Shown: positions 1 to 12,587 of the stretch, piece by piece
Numbering within the stretch: position 1 is the stretch's first letter
How the letters are laid out: each line of letters begins with the position of its first letter
Origin: Rosa chinensis
Lineage: Eukaryota > Streptophyta > Magnoliopsida > Rosales > Rosaceae
Direction: 5' to 3'
Assembly: GCF_002994745.2 (NCBI RefSeq)
Contig: NC_037091.1
Coordinates: 2,845,501 to 2,909,500, forward strand
DNA: 64,000 nt
The notes under the pieces: generated by a model
Databases searched by the model: none
Seen by the model: only the letters and a program-made list of their open reading frames with translations
Told to the model about the DNA's origin: nothing
Position numbers and translations under genes: made by a program

Positions 1-2226
1 GAATATCTACCATGGCATGTGAGAAATGACTACTGAATGAATACTGGATAGGATTCACAAGTACCTTATTTTCCGATGAACAAATTGTTTAGTAGAAACA
101 GTACAAAACAGAATTCTGAACGTGATCAGGAACATTTACCAAACTCAATCGATCACACACTAGAGCAATGGAGGCCTCTCTTCTTCCAATTCATATACAT
201 CCGGAAGCTGTGAGTCGACTGCCAATGATTGATCGTCGTCTTCATCTTCTTCTTCTGCAATCTTCACCATTAATCATTCAATTCAATTCAATTATCAGTG
301 AAAGCTGCTTAATGAGATTACCTCTATCGCAGGTTCCTTCCTGGATCATAACCTCTCCTTGTCACTCGTTGCTTTGTCTTTTTGGCCCCATTTCATTCAA
401 TTCTCCAGATGGATACAGTTCACTGCCTTCGTCTCGGGACCCTTTTAGCTCCAAATGCCAACCCTCTATGTTTTCAGACTTGTCACACATTATTTCTTTC
501 TTTTCATAAAATCTATTTTGTTTTGTTTCTTAAAAATAGCTCTATAATTGAGTGATTGACCTCAAAATTTTTCATGCCTTTCAGGCTTTCACTGAACTTT
601 CCTAGAAATAAATAATGAATATGGAAAAATATGACTATGTGAAGAAAACGAGAGTTCACCAAAAAATAAATACACATCAAACTAAAATTATTGAGTTTCC
701 GCTAGAAAACAAGAGAGTCCACCAAAAAACAAATACACATCAAACTAAAATCATTGAGTTTCCGCCATAAAACAAGAGAGTCCACCAAAAAACAAAATCA
801 TTGCGAGAATGTTCATCGATCAACTCCTTTTTTCTAGGGGGGAGTGTACCTTCCACCACTGAGTCGAATGCTCTAGCTGTTATTCCATGCTTAGCAGATG
901 AAGAGATGAGTCTCACTTCCGATGTACATCGATAGAGCACTTCAAACTTAGATATCAATATTTTGGATAAAAATATCATTCAATATGTTGAAGTAAGCTC
1001 TATCCACAATTATTGTGAAGTCAATTTTGTTATTGATGTTATAGTTTCTACTAGTAATGCGCAAATGCTCAAAGACCTATAAAAAATGTACACTATATTT
1101 TAACTGATGTAGCCTTGTATTTTGATTCGTCGTGAAAAGGATGAGAAAGAGAGTTACGTAACCAAAAAAATTATGGGTAGATGACAAATCTAACCAAAAT
1201 AGAAAATGAAAGTCTCAAAGGTATCATAATCTCAAAGAGGCATCAAAACAATTTCGAAGTATCTTCCTCATTGATTAGAACAATGTGGGTCTTCCCATTT
1301 TCTTCACCAACAGTTACCAGAAAATGAAACTTTTTGATTGGGCAGAGACAAGTCAATGCAGTTATTACACACGTAAATAAAATTAACCGCCTTGCTACTC
1401 ACTCCTGATTGGCCTGACAAAAGTTGCCAGCCGTACGATTTTAACTTTATCGTGCAGTAAAATACCCAACGCGGCCGATTTGCAACATGTGTCTCTCTGT
1501 TTTCCAATTCCACTTGCTGTCACACTCACTCACTCACAAGTCACAACATGCTTACTCTGAAAGAGTTACAAAATATTATAATAATAAAATTGACACAATA
1601 ACATGTTAAAGTTAAAATTTTTAGCCTCATAAATTTTAGTTTTTTGCGTCATAATTAATAGCTTTTGCCTTTTGATCTTTTCCAAAATAACATATTTTTG
1701 ATTAATAAAAACTTGGACAAACCTTTCACTCATTCTGTTCTTCATCGATAGGTTGCGTGGTCTTAACTTTTGGTCTATACATTCCTCATAGCTATATATT
1801 GAATCATATGAAATTTCCCGCCTAAAAACATTTTTCTCTAAACTTACAATATTTTGGACACACATAATACTTTAGTATTGACATAGACAACTCAGATCAC
1901 ACCTTTAAACTGAAAAAATGTTGTTTTTGCTAACCAAATAGTCTCATATTTGTTACTTACTCACTTTAAACTTTAAAGGACAACAAAAAGCTTAAAATAA
2001 CTTTGGATTCTCATACATAATTGTTTTTTTTATTTGTATAATCTTAACATATTTAAAACTCCAAAAAGCAATGTATATATAAATTTCGGTACAAAATATG
2101 CAAATATCCTCTTCTTATTCTTATTATTATTATTATTTTTCATTTTACAAAGCTGTAATTTAGTGAAAAAGAATATCCAATTTAAAGAAAAGCCAATGCG
2201 GCCGCTTGTCTTTTTCTCTCTCTCTC
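1..2226. other. Left-edge intergenic DNA, no confident gene
   Basis: AT-rich DNA upstream of the VAN3-binding-like gene. On the minus strand, about 260-165 reads as a short acidic open stretch (many Glu/Asp) ending in TAG, and about 500-356 is also open. The two could be exons of a gene leaving the window, but I could not join them with consistent splice phases. The plus-strand ORF beginning at 168 has no recognisable domain. A short tandem repeat lies at about 645-803. No RNA gene was recognised. Confidence 0.4.
645..803. repeat. ~63-bp tandem repeat, about 2.5 copies
   Basis: Units start near 645, 706 and 769. Each carries the core caccaaaaaa followed by acacatcaaactaaaat and gagtttccgc; the last unit is cut short. 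Copies differ by a few substitutions. The minus-strand ORF over this repeat is a by-product of it. Confidence 0.75.
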
Positions 2227-2233
2227 TATAAAG
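2214..2233 (+). promoter_or_regulatory. TATA box with CT-rich tract for the VAN3-binding-like gene
   Basis: A CT-dinucleotide tract runs straight into TATAAAG at 2227-2233, 90 bp before the chosen ATG at 2323. That spacing fits a start site near 2260 and a short leader. Confidence 0.55.
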
Positions 2234-2322
2234 CCACGACCTTCCCCATTTGTGCATAGAACTCTCCTTTAAAGCCCTTCACTTCCATTAAAACCACCCA
2301 CTCACTCTCTCCCACTAAACCC

Positions 2323-5300
2323 ATGACCGAGCAGTGGCGACCCGACCCGGCCCACTCCTCCCTCTTCCGTCCCCCGGAGACTCCCCGTGAGCCCATGGAG
2401 TTCCTCTCCCGCTCCTGGAGCGTCTCCGCTCTCGAAGTCTCCAAAGCCTTGGCTCCTCCCCAGGGCCAACTCTCCAAGCTCAACCTCAACTCTGACGCCA
2501 CCGCTATTCCCGAGGACTTGGCCGGCGAGTTGGAGGACGCCGCCGCCGTCTCCGGCAACCCATTTTCGTTCGCTTCTTCCGAGACTTCTCAGCTCGTCAT
2601 GGAGCGTATTATGTCACAGTCGGTAAGTTCTAAGAAGCAGAGTGTGAAACAGAGTCGAGACAATATTGCGGATTTCTCAGTTCTGTGTTTTTTTGGCTCT
2701 GTTTTGTTTAATCTGATTGCGATTTTCTGGTCTATTCTCTCTTCGCTTCTTTTTGTTTTTCTCTTTGTTTTCTTTTAGCTTTCCGTGACTTTTTATTTGG
2801 CCTTTCTCTCGTGTTTGTATCTGAGCTCCGGTGGATTCTTATGTGCCTCGTTTTCTTGTTTTTGGCTGACAATAATACAACACCCATTCTTACTTAGAAT
2901 GTCAACCTTCCATTTCCGGGTCTTGTTCTACTAATAATTACCGATAATTTCCTCTACTACAGCAGGAGGTGTCTCCCAGAACTTCAGGCAGGCTCTCTCA
3001 CAGTAGTGGCCCTCTCAACGGTTCCCTAACCGACAGCCCGCCGGTCTCTCCTTCCGAAAACGATGACGTCAAGGTCTGTTTCAATTGTTTTCTGATCATG
3101 TATGAGTTTATTAAGTTTTTTTTTTTTTTTGGTTTTTCACGTTCGCCGGAAACCACCGTCCACGGTGGCCGGAATATGACACGGACACGACTAGAGGACA
3201 AGTACAGTTGTGTCTTGTGGTTTAGAGCACGAAAAATGTGAGAGCCTGACGCAAACTCTGAACCGGTCGAACATAGTCCCCAGCTTTCCCAGTAACCAAC
3301 GCCAATTGTGTGTTGTTCCTGTTTTCAATGCAACCTAGATTTAACATCCACTTTAAATTTTAGCTTATCAAATTTGGAATGGTTGTAGACTTGTAGCTTC
3401 AACATTTACGCAAACAGTGTTCGTTTTGTTTTTATTTACTTAAGTACCACTCTTCTCTGTTCTTCTCCCACTATCCATATTGGTCCCCCAAAGTTCTGAT
3501 CGATTCAGCTTCCAATCCGCACGGCGTGGGATGACACCAAAATCTGTTTCAGAAAATTTATAACCTCCATATCTACTTGTAGACCCAGTTCTTGGTGTTG
3601 CTTTGGTTTGGTTAAATGAGTTATGGACCCCCATAACCAGAAGTGGGTGTGTGATTAGTACACTGTTCATGATCCACACTCTGTTTTGCTGGTTTTGATT
3701 TTAACTCTTTTTAAGTCTATCATACCCAATTTGGGGTCTTTCAATCAATTGATGATGACCCAAAACAAATTCTGTCCTTTTTTCTCTGCAGTATTGTCGC
3801 TCCAGCAACCACCACCTCAACAACCAATATAGAGCCGCCACGAACGGCGGAGTTACGGTGGCTGCGGGCGGTAAGACGGTGGGGAGGTGGCTGAAGGATA
3901 GGAGGGAGAAGAAGAAAGAGGAGGCGAGGGCTCACAATGCACAGCTCCATGCTGCTGTGTCCGTCGCCGGGGTGGCTTCTGCCATTGCCGCCATTGCTGC
4001 CGCCACGGCAGCTACTTCCGGGTCTGGAAAAGACGAGCAGATGGCTAAAACCGACATGGCAGTGGCCTCTGCTGCCACGTTGGTAGCTGCTCAATGTGTG
4101 GAGGCGGCTGAGGCCATGGGTGCTGAAAGGGAGCACCTTCACTCGGTTGTTAGCTCCGCCGTGAATGTCAGGTCTGCCGGGGATATCATGACGCTGACCG
4201 CCGGTGCTGCAACAGGTAAAGAATTCTAATTTTGTTGTGCATTGTTGGGTATAACTGGAAAGAGGAAATTTTGTCTCGTGGAATAATTCTAATGCCATTT
4301 GATGCTTGTGGTATGGGATTGCAGCATTGCGTGGTGCGGCAACATTAAAGGCCAGGGCGTTGAAGGAAGTCTGGAACATTGCGGCGGTTATTCCTGTTGA
4401 AAAAGGGAATGCTGTAGCTGGAAATGGAGGCAGTAATGGTAATTCTAACAGTAGCTTCAGTGGTGAACTTGTTCCTGAGGAGAATTTCTTAGGCATTTGC
4501 AATAGAGAATTACTAGCCAAAGGTTGTGAGCTCCTGAAGCGCACCCGCAAAGGTAAATTTTTGCAGGCAGTAACTTTTCTTCACTGAAATTGATGTATGA
4601 GCATGCATCTCTAGATTCAAAGTTGGAAAATCAATTCATTTAAATGAACTAAACCGATTCTACGTGTACTTTAAATTGTCTTTGAATTACAGTATAGTAA
4701 AGCTAGTGAGTACTAATTTTGTTGTCATTGTTGATGAAGAAAATGCTTTCTTTTCGCGTGAATTTACTTGAACTAAAATGATTCTGCGACTACTGGAGAT
4801 TGATCACTTTAGATTGTTCTTAAATTCCTGTAGAGTGAAGTTACTTAGTACTAATTGTGTTGTCTTTGTTATGATTAATGCAGGAGATCTTCATTGGAAA
4901 ATTGTTTCTGTTTATATCAACAGGAGCAGTCAGGTAAAGCTCCTAGCATGTCTGTGATTAATTGTGCTCTTTTAGCATTAATTGAATCAATTATTTGGGC
5001 ATCAATACAACTTTTCTGGTCATGAATGTGTGAAACTGTTGGGATCAAAAGGTTCCCAGCAAAAGAAGAGTAGTATGATGAAAGAATTGGATCTAGTCTC
5101 TCTTTTCTCTTTTTGTGTTCTCTTTAATTAGATTGGAGCTTCTTTTTGTGCAGGTTATGCTGAAGATGAAGAGCAGGCATGTTGCTGGGACCATCACCAA
5201 AAAGAAAAAGAGTGAGTGAATTGCTTTTGTCTTTGGCTAATAATTTGATGAGCAGAATGGAGGTGTGGGGTGGGGGTCTGCTGCTTCTGTATCTTGGGAT

Positions 5301-5597
5301 TTGCAAAAGCTAGCTTATCAGTAGCACTACCAGATCAAAAGAGTTCATCTTTAATTCCATCTCCTTTTGATTTTTACAGATGTGGTGCTGGAGGTGATTA
5401 CAGATATGCCCGCCTGGCCAGGTCGCCACCTTCTCGAGGGTGGGGAGCACAGACGTTACTTTGGTCTGAAGACTGTTTTGCGTGGGGTGGTGGAGTTTGA
5501 GTGCCGGAGCCAAAGGGAGTACGACATTTGGACTCAGGGTGTCTCAAGGCTAATCTCCATTGCTGCAGAAAAGAGGAACAATAGGCATAGAGTTTGA
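2323..5597 (+). CDS. VAN3-binding protein / FORKED-like (DUF828 + PH domain)
   Basis: Seven coding exons by GT-AG reading: 2323-2622, 2963-3073, 3792-4215, 4325-4552, 4884-4933, 5154-5211 and 5380-5597, joining in frame to 462 aa. The N-terminus has the family signature [18 protein letters not shown], followed by a Ser/Pro-rich linker and a basic [19 protein letters not shown] segment. An Ala-rich helical stretch follows, then the DUF828 (auxin canalisation) remainder. Residues about 355-457 form a plant PH-type domain starting near [13 protein letters not shown] and containing [18 protein letters not shown]. Known members bind the ARF-GAP VAN3/SFC at the trans-Golgi and phosphoinositides, and shape vein patterning through PIN1 trafficking. 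The length matches the family (about 450-490 aa). The start is the first ATG after the TATA box. Exon 2 has a tandem CAGCAG acceptor. Confidence 0.92.
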
Positions 5598-6890
5598 ATA
5601 GTAGCAGTAGTGGTAGTAGTCGTCTTCTGTTGAATGTTTTTGGTATTTTGGCAGTGCTTATTATTGTAAAAAGGGTTAAATTAAAGGTATAAGCTATCCA
5701 AATTGGTCTTCTTTAGTATTGTGGATGGAATATATATATTTTGGACTCTTTGGGTTTTCTTTTTTTTAGTGGGAAAGAAAGTGATTGGAATGAGATTGAG
5801 AGGTAGCAACCCCATGTGATTCAAGTCCTTGTTTAAGACACTGTTGAGGAAAGAAAAGGGGTATCTTGGACTGAAGGCAGTCAAAAAAGAATGGAAAAGA
5901 ATCTCAGTTTGAGTAAAGAACAAGATGGAATATAAAGACGTTGTCCTGATTTGTGGTTTTGTTTACTCATGTGGGGTTTTTGGCTTTTGACCCCTACTGG
6001 GTTTTGGACTTTGTTTGAGGTTTATAAGATGCTGTGGATCTATCTATGATTGTCTTGGTGTGTAATTCTGCGCTTTATTAAGTAAATTTGTCTGGATTAA
6101 GTGGAATGTTGCAAGGCTTCAGAAATATTTCATTTAATTGGCGGAAAGGGGAATAAGAGGCTGATTCAGAGAATGTGCTTGAAATAAACTAGGCGGTAAA
6201 GATGATTGTCTGCTCTTAAACCTGGGTATTGTATAAAAATATAAATGGCCTCGTTAGTCTTTAGATTTTTCAAGATCCTGTGCCGGAGGCCATATATTTG
6301 ACACGAACGCTGCTTTCCATGATAACAACAGCATTAGATTTCATTTCTTTTTAGTCTACATAGATAGAGTCGCTTGGTGCCAGTTGTTTAGATGATGCCT
6401 GAATCGAACTAGATGGACTAGTTTTTCGCTTGTTACTCTCGATTTTGTATTTCTAATACAATACTGGATTGCATAGAGAAGCATCATTTGAGCAAAACAA
6501 TGGTATCTGGTCTAGTCTTGCAGAAGAAGCGAAAAACATATAGAATACAACCGAGTTTTTGGTACTAAAAAGTGGGCGGTTTTGAACTTATTCTAGTCCC
6601 AACTCAATTTCTCATATTGTACTCACTCACTAGTAAAGCTAATCATAGAGCGATGGAAATTTTGCCATAGATGTTTAAAGAGAAAGAAGCATGTACAATA
6701 AACTGAATGCAATTGAAATCAGCTATTATTGCAAAAATGTCTGCATAGTGCCATGGTATGATTACACCGAGCAAGGGATGTTACAGCAATTAGATAGGGT
6801 GATGAGATGAGAGAATTACTGAAGTTAGGATCTACTCTTGACATTACTCTACTGGTAACTGATATTTACTCTGCAGTGGTAATTAACTCA
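5598..6890. other. Convergent intergenic spacer
   Basis: This separates the 3' ends of the VAN3-binding-like gene and the minus-strand LIFEGUARD-like gene, so it should hold both 3' UTRs and polyadenylation sites. It is T-rich after 5600, with an AATATATATATT stretch near 5730. The minus-strand ORF at 5681-5923 has no recognisable domain. I saw no other element. Confidence 0.6.
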
Positions 6891-8618
6891 TTAACCGAGC
6901 AAACGTAGAATTGACAGAAACAGCATGACAATATCGGAATATATATTGAGAGCTCCCATGATGTACTCATCGTAGCTCAGGCGCTTGATGATGTTGTCTG
7001 TGTCGTATACAATATAAGCACAGGCCAGAATCCCTGACAAGGCTGCAAATATAGTCTTCGATAACGGCCCCATAGGTAAGAAAATCTGTTGTAAATGTAA
7101 TCCATTGCAAACACCATATTAGACGGACAATTAGATTAATCAAGAGCTGATTGAACTAAATATAAACCTAAGAAAAGAGCTAGAAATGCCGCAATCAAAC
7201 ATGCATGGTGCCGGAGCTTGCTGTTTAAGGCTGCTCCTCGAACAACTTGTTCCCAAACTTTCAAGGAAAACCGCAAAACATATGGACATGCTTAGTAGCT
7301 TAATGCCTAAACCAAAATGGGAGGGAGGAAGATTGTCTTGCAGACAGTTATACATACATGTGCATTTTGTGATTCTGGAAAAGTGCTTTGGGAGAGCAGA
7401 TCATAGGTGCTTTCTCGATCAGAGGAAGCATTATTACGTGCATTTACTTGAGTACTTGGGCATTTCCAAATTAAAATGTGCTTCTAACAAAATGCTACCG
7501 GTGTAATTACCTGAATGAGGGCAAAAGTAAAAAGCATGAGCGATGCAGCGAATAAAAATGGTCCAAGGAAGGCGAAATCCGCTCCTCTTTTAACTGCCCA
7601 GAATGTGTATGCAGTTAAGCCAACAACCACCGTCAGCGTCAGAATCACAGCCAGCATGACAACCTTCCCTGTTACCAACAAAACTTAAACAGTCACTCCA
7701 AAATTCTAAATTAGTTACTACATAATCCATGTCAAAGACTTGCATACATATAACTTATATTTTCCACGCCCTTTTGAAACTCCGAAAAAATGGAAAAATT
7801 CACTTTCTTTTCTTACGAATTAGGGATGGCAGATATATCCATTGTTGATCACTTGTCAACTTTCTCATCTCCTCCCTCTCTTCCTCCTTGTAACGAGGGA
7901 GGATTAATATTTAATAGTGACATTTGCGTCATTAATATATTTATTACCATTGCAGATAAACAAATCGTGAAGATCAATACACATATTTAAATCATGCACT
8001 TTTATGACAATTTTAATTTTCTATTCACACTCACATAACTAGAATCAACAATTTGAAGAGTTATATGAGAGGGTCAAGGTTGTAATTTTAATTCTTCTTT
8101 AGAAGAAAAAAAAAAACAATTTGACAAGTTATGTTAACCGAAATTCTTGCTTACCTTGTTTAAATGAACAACAGACCCCGATCACAATCGCCTCAGCAAA
8201 GGTAAACAAAATAAGCAGCAAATAATTCCAAGGATGCTTGTTGTGCAACCACCACAACGAAATAGCAACTGCACCAACAAACAACACCACAAATCAAGAA
8301 ATTGAAAACCTCAATATTGATAATCAATTATTGTTGAGGAAATGAAAAATGTGACATGAACTTACTGGCTACGGTAAGGATGATGAGGCATACGAAGGTG
8401 ATTAGTCCTTCTAACGTATGGAAGAACTTGGAAATCTCTTTGACAGTGACCACGACGGCGGCGACTGCGACGGTGAGAGCCAGCTGGCAGCAGATAATGC
8501 TGTAAACCTTGCGGATGAAGGCCCAGCGGAGCTGAGGCGTCTCCATCTGATTAGGGTAAAGTTGGCCATTTTTTTGGGCCTCTACGTCGGTACTCTTCAT
8601 GAACTGTGGTAAACCCAT
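6891..8618 (-). CDS. LIFEGUARD / BI-1-like multi-pass membrane protein
   Basis: Four exons on the minus strand: 8618-8366, 8268-8155, 7668-7511 and 7085-6891, all GT-AG and in frame, giving 239 aa, the usual length for plant LFG proteins. The N-terminus is hydrophilic and contains LRWAFIRKVYSIICCQLALT, the canonical entry into the first membrane helix. Further hydrophobic helices follow, and the C-terminus has the family hallmark YIVYDTDNIIKRLSYDEYI, with acidic residues linked to the di-aspartyl pH/calcium sensor of the TMBIM superfamily. Known members sit in the ER, Golgi or plasma membrane and modulate calcium leak, cell death and powdery mildew susceptibility. The short ORFs inside its introns are not genes. 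Confidence 0.94.
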
Positions 8619-10407
8619 TGATCAAGATTGAAATATGCAATTAACACAGACGGAGAAGAGATAGAGACCCCAAGGGATATTAGATTGTAATAGCTATAGA
8701 GGTCTAGGAATTATGACGACGGATTTGCCTTTTGTATGAGAATTGATCGACGGGAGAAAAAAGCGTAGGAATGTGTGGAAAAAATTTACTCTAGGCTACA
8801 CGGTTTTGATTAGGAGTCTTAATTATCTTTTCTACTAGAGAAATTTTTCAATACTACCATCAAACCACTCAGTGAGTCTCTTTTTTACCTATATACTGCT
8901 GCTCCCGCGTAACATTAGCGGACGCGTACTATCTATATATGGTAAATATGTATCATTTTAGTTTTTTCTACCAAGTGAGAAGCGCGTAGCAAGTATTTTC
9001 TTTCTTAAGCATAAATGCCAAACTTATTGAGGATGCGAAGATATCCATTGTCTAATTTTTGGATGGTAGTTACTTGAGAGCTTGAATTAGCGTATAGAGA
9101 TATATCTTTTTCAAGTTTAATAACATATTTTTCTAGTACCGTGAAAAATCAAGCGTTACATATATTAAATTGACATACACGCTCGAAGCTATAATCTCAA
9201 GGTACAAGAGTTTGGAAATATGGACATTTCAATTCATGAGCATGTTATAGGAAAGAGAGTTTCTATTCATGCATACCTCCTAAATTGGTATTTGGACCTC
9301 CCCTTCTAATATTTATACAAAACTTCCAATCTTGCCATTTCTTGTAACCACACAATTTTTTCCAATACAAATCTACTAGTAATATCTTTTTTTTCATCAC
9401 TTAAAACTCAGTTCATAGCCATAACTTAACACCATTCACCTTGTAAGCTTGGATACTCTTATAAAACTCCTTCTATATCTTAATAAAACGTGCAATTTAC
9501 AATACCACAGGAGGACTATTATCAAAATCAATTTCCCTAAACCCAAATCAAGCTAGCAACATAGTCTACTCTAGTAGAAAAAAGAAGAAGAAAAAAAACC
9601 ATAAACAGAGACCAAGATAACAATTAACGATCAACTCCATGAAGTGAAGCAATTAAGCCAAACTAGAAAGAAACAAAAAGAATAGGAAATAGAAATTGCT
9701 TTTCGATCATTATTTTCTCGATTGTCTTCTCTATATTTTTTGTCCTTTATTCCATTTTACAATTTTTAACATTCTACCTTAATCAAAGTTGCCCAATAAT
9801 CCTCATGTATGGTTGTAAGAGAATGAGGGAGGGGGAAAGGGGGGAGAAGAGAAGGTGCAGATTTTATTTAATTTTTTTTTATCTTTCATTTTGTTCATTT
9901 TTTAGAAGGGCAAAGCTGGATTTAAAAACTTCCAAAAATTGTTGGAGGTCTAAATATAATTTTAGGAGGTATGAACAGAACTTCCCTATAGGAAATGATC
10001 AAGACAAGTCTCCAGTCTGTTAAGCTACGTATTCCACTATGTTCTTTTAATGTATGAGAGAGTATTCAGTATATGGACGTGCACTTGCACCAACAGAATT
10101 CTATAGTTGGATAACATCAAGTACATTTTTTTGTTATTATAAATAAAATTACATATAAATATCAACGGTTGAAATCTGTTGGATCTGATGATTCACTTGC
10201 ATCGTCAGTGCATAGAAGAATTTCTTTAATGTAAAAAAGGTAAAGTTTTTCCTTTAAAAAAAAAGGTAATGTTTTTAATTTCATTTAGTATACCTTTATA
10301 CTAATATTTAAAGAAATAACGGAGATTGGATAATTATATTATGGGACCTATTGCAATTCTTTCGCTCTCGTTAATTTCAATGAATAAATAAGCTTTTATT
10401 TTCTTAA
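8619..10407. other. AT-rich intergenic DNA upstream of the LIFEGUARD-like gene
   Basis: Holds the presumed promoter and 5' UTR of the minus-strand gene. I found no clear TATA box, gene or repeat with defined ends. The plus ORF at 9805-10023 is low-complexity and looks spurious. Confidence 0.5.
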
Positions 10408-11582
10408 CTATTTGACGATTGAATTTTTTTTTTTTTTGAACCAAGTAATTCATTCATCTTAAGCCAGAATGGCACGGATACATACCTTCACTTGCCAAAC
10501 TCAAGTGCAAGTTTAGGACGTGATATGCTAGCACCACCCATTAGACAATCAGTGCTCACTTATTCAGCGAGCCTAAGAACTATGAAAATGAATACATAGC
10601 AATTAGGCAAAGTTCAGAAATAAAACTAAACTAAATTTTCTCCTTGCCCATAACACTTGGGCTAGGAGGTTTGGAAGGAATGTAGAAGTGATTTTCTGAG
10701 TCGATTCTCCTGGATCCCAAAGCTGAAACCCTGAAGAACCCGAGCCCAACAGTTTGGTCCACCAAAGAGCCCACAACCAAAGGGTACTCTTATCAGCAGT
10801 GAACACCCCAAACCCCTTTGATTTGGGTACCCAGACTAATTCGGGCCACCAAAATGATCTGGGCACCCCCACTTCTGCCTCGTTGCCCATCATGGCTGAC
10901 GCTGCTGTCGTCCATTGTCCACCTACTGCAGAACTGCTCGCAGCCAGGTCCTCAGACCAGATTGCCCCTTCGACGTGACCTGTTTTCCCCACCACCGAAC
11001 TCGACGCCATGGTCGCACTTGTAGAGCAGTGCACGACAATCATCGCCGTAACCATCTTAGAATTGAGATTCGAGTATCATGCCGCTACCACTTTCTTTGA
11101 TCGAAGATCCCACTGCACTTTGTGTTGGACATCTCACCCAAGCCATTCTTGCATCATAGCCCAACCAGAGACAGTCATCCTCTGCAACCCAAGCCTCAAT
11201 CTCCACCCAACGGCGGTCGGAATAGCCAGTGACTCATCAGAATCACCACATCCACACAGGGCTTTGAGGCGTCCCCTCGCCGGTCGGATTTTCCAACTGA
11301 TGGCCCCCCCGCAAATCGTTCTCCCTAATGAACTCACTCCGACAAGGGCTGTTCTCGGAGAGGTGCAAGACCATTCGCACCCCGGAATGTTGCAGATCTG
11401 ATTGGGTGTTCGTCAAACATGGTTGACGTTGGAAAGCTGCGCACAAGCTACACGTTGCGGAGAGGATTATTCTGCTTAGGGTCGGCGACTTACTCCGATG
11501 TTGGGACCCAATGCCGAAGCGGCTAGGGTTTAGAATTTTCTCCATTTTTAGGTCACACGAAATTCTATTTGACGATTGAATT
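10408..11582 (-). mobile_element. polyA retroposon (non-LTR), minus orientation, with 18-bp TSD
   Basis: An 18-bp direct repeat, CTATTTGACGATTGAATT, occurs at 10408-10425 and 11565-11582. Directly after the left copy is a T run (to about 10437), which is the polyA tail of an element read on the minus strand, body 10426-11564. The interior is GC-rich compared with its AT-rich surroundings. It has several short overlapping ORFs but no reverse transcriptase or zinc-knuckle motif that I can see. It is therefore either a non-autonomous retroposon or a retrocopied transcript moved by LINE machinery. The perfect TSD argues for a fairly recent insertion. Confidence 0.8.
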
Positions 11583-12191
11583 AAGACACAATCGTACGAA
11601 TTTATTGTTCCGTGTTAAGACACTATGTTTTTAGTTTTTTGTCTAATTACAATAATGTTCCTTAGGAACCTAGATCTCTAGTGTCTCCAGCGTAATACCA
11701 AAAAATGATCCCCGCTACCTCTACGTATTTGAATGTATAATGAATATGTCTATTTCTATTTACTACTGTGGTTACTACCACTATCTTCTTGTCTATCTAT
11801 AAGACTATAAATGGCAACGGAAGGGTATGTAACGACCTATTCTGATTTGTGATGAATATATTATCTCGCCCCGTGGGCTTAATAAAAAATAAAAATAAAA
11901 AAAAACCTAATTTTCTCTACCACTGACGAAATACATTGAATCTTTGGGTGTGTTTTAGTTGGCCCAAGAGAATTGGACACTGTGCGGTAGTACCGAATTT
12001 AGGCACACAATAATTGGGTACGTATGAATATCCAACTTGTATGGAATAGTAGTTCAATGTCATTGACAATATGTTAGGCCTCAAGACCCAAAAATAGACA
12101 TCATGTTAGGCCTTGAAACTCCATCCATACCGAACCAAGATTTTGCATTGTAAATATCTCAGACAAACTTTCCCTTCGTCACAAGTGGGGC
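11583..12191. other. Promoter-proximal intergenic DNA of chlorophyllase
   Basis: AT-rich sequence with no recognisable gene or repeat; it probably contains the chlorophyllase promoter. Confidence 0.5.
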
Positions 12192-12199
12192 TATAAATA
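12192..12199 (+). promoter_or_regulatory. TATA box of chlorophyllase
   Basis: TATAAATA lies 77 bp before the ATG at 12269, good spacing for a leader of roughly 45 nt. Confidence 0.6.
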
Positions 12200-12268
12200 C
12201 CACTACTCAAAAGACCAATGTAACTTATCCTTTGATATTTATGCTCCAATTCCACTGAAAGACAAGTC

Positions 12269-12546
12269 ATGTCTACTTCATCTTGTTCAAATGTTTTTGA
12301 GCTTGGAAAGTACAGGGTAGAACTCCAAACAGTTGAGGCAGCAGAGTCTAGTGGATGCTGCAGCACCAAGTCTTCTTTAAGTGTTTCGGTTCCGCCTCCG
12401 AAACCGCTTTTGATTGGCTTGCCTTGTGAAGCTGGAGAGTTCCCAGTGCTGCTTCTCCTCCATGGTTTCCTTCTCTCCAACTCTTTCTACTCTCAGCTTA
12501 TCCAACACGTTGCTTCTCATGGCTTCATCGTCATTGCTCCTCAGGC

Positions 12547-12587
<41 letters not shown>

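Noticed and set aside
168..509. Plus-strand ORF and minus-strand acidic open stretch at the left edge
   Set aside because: Either could be part of a real gene, but splice phases did not join and no family was recognised, so no gene was called.
7186..7506. 106-aa plus-strand ORF within the LIFEGUARD-like locus
   Set aside because: It lies in an intron of the minus-strand gene and shows no domain.
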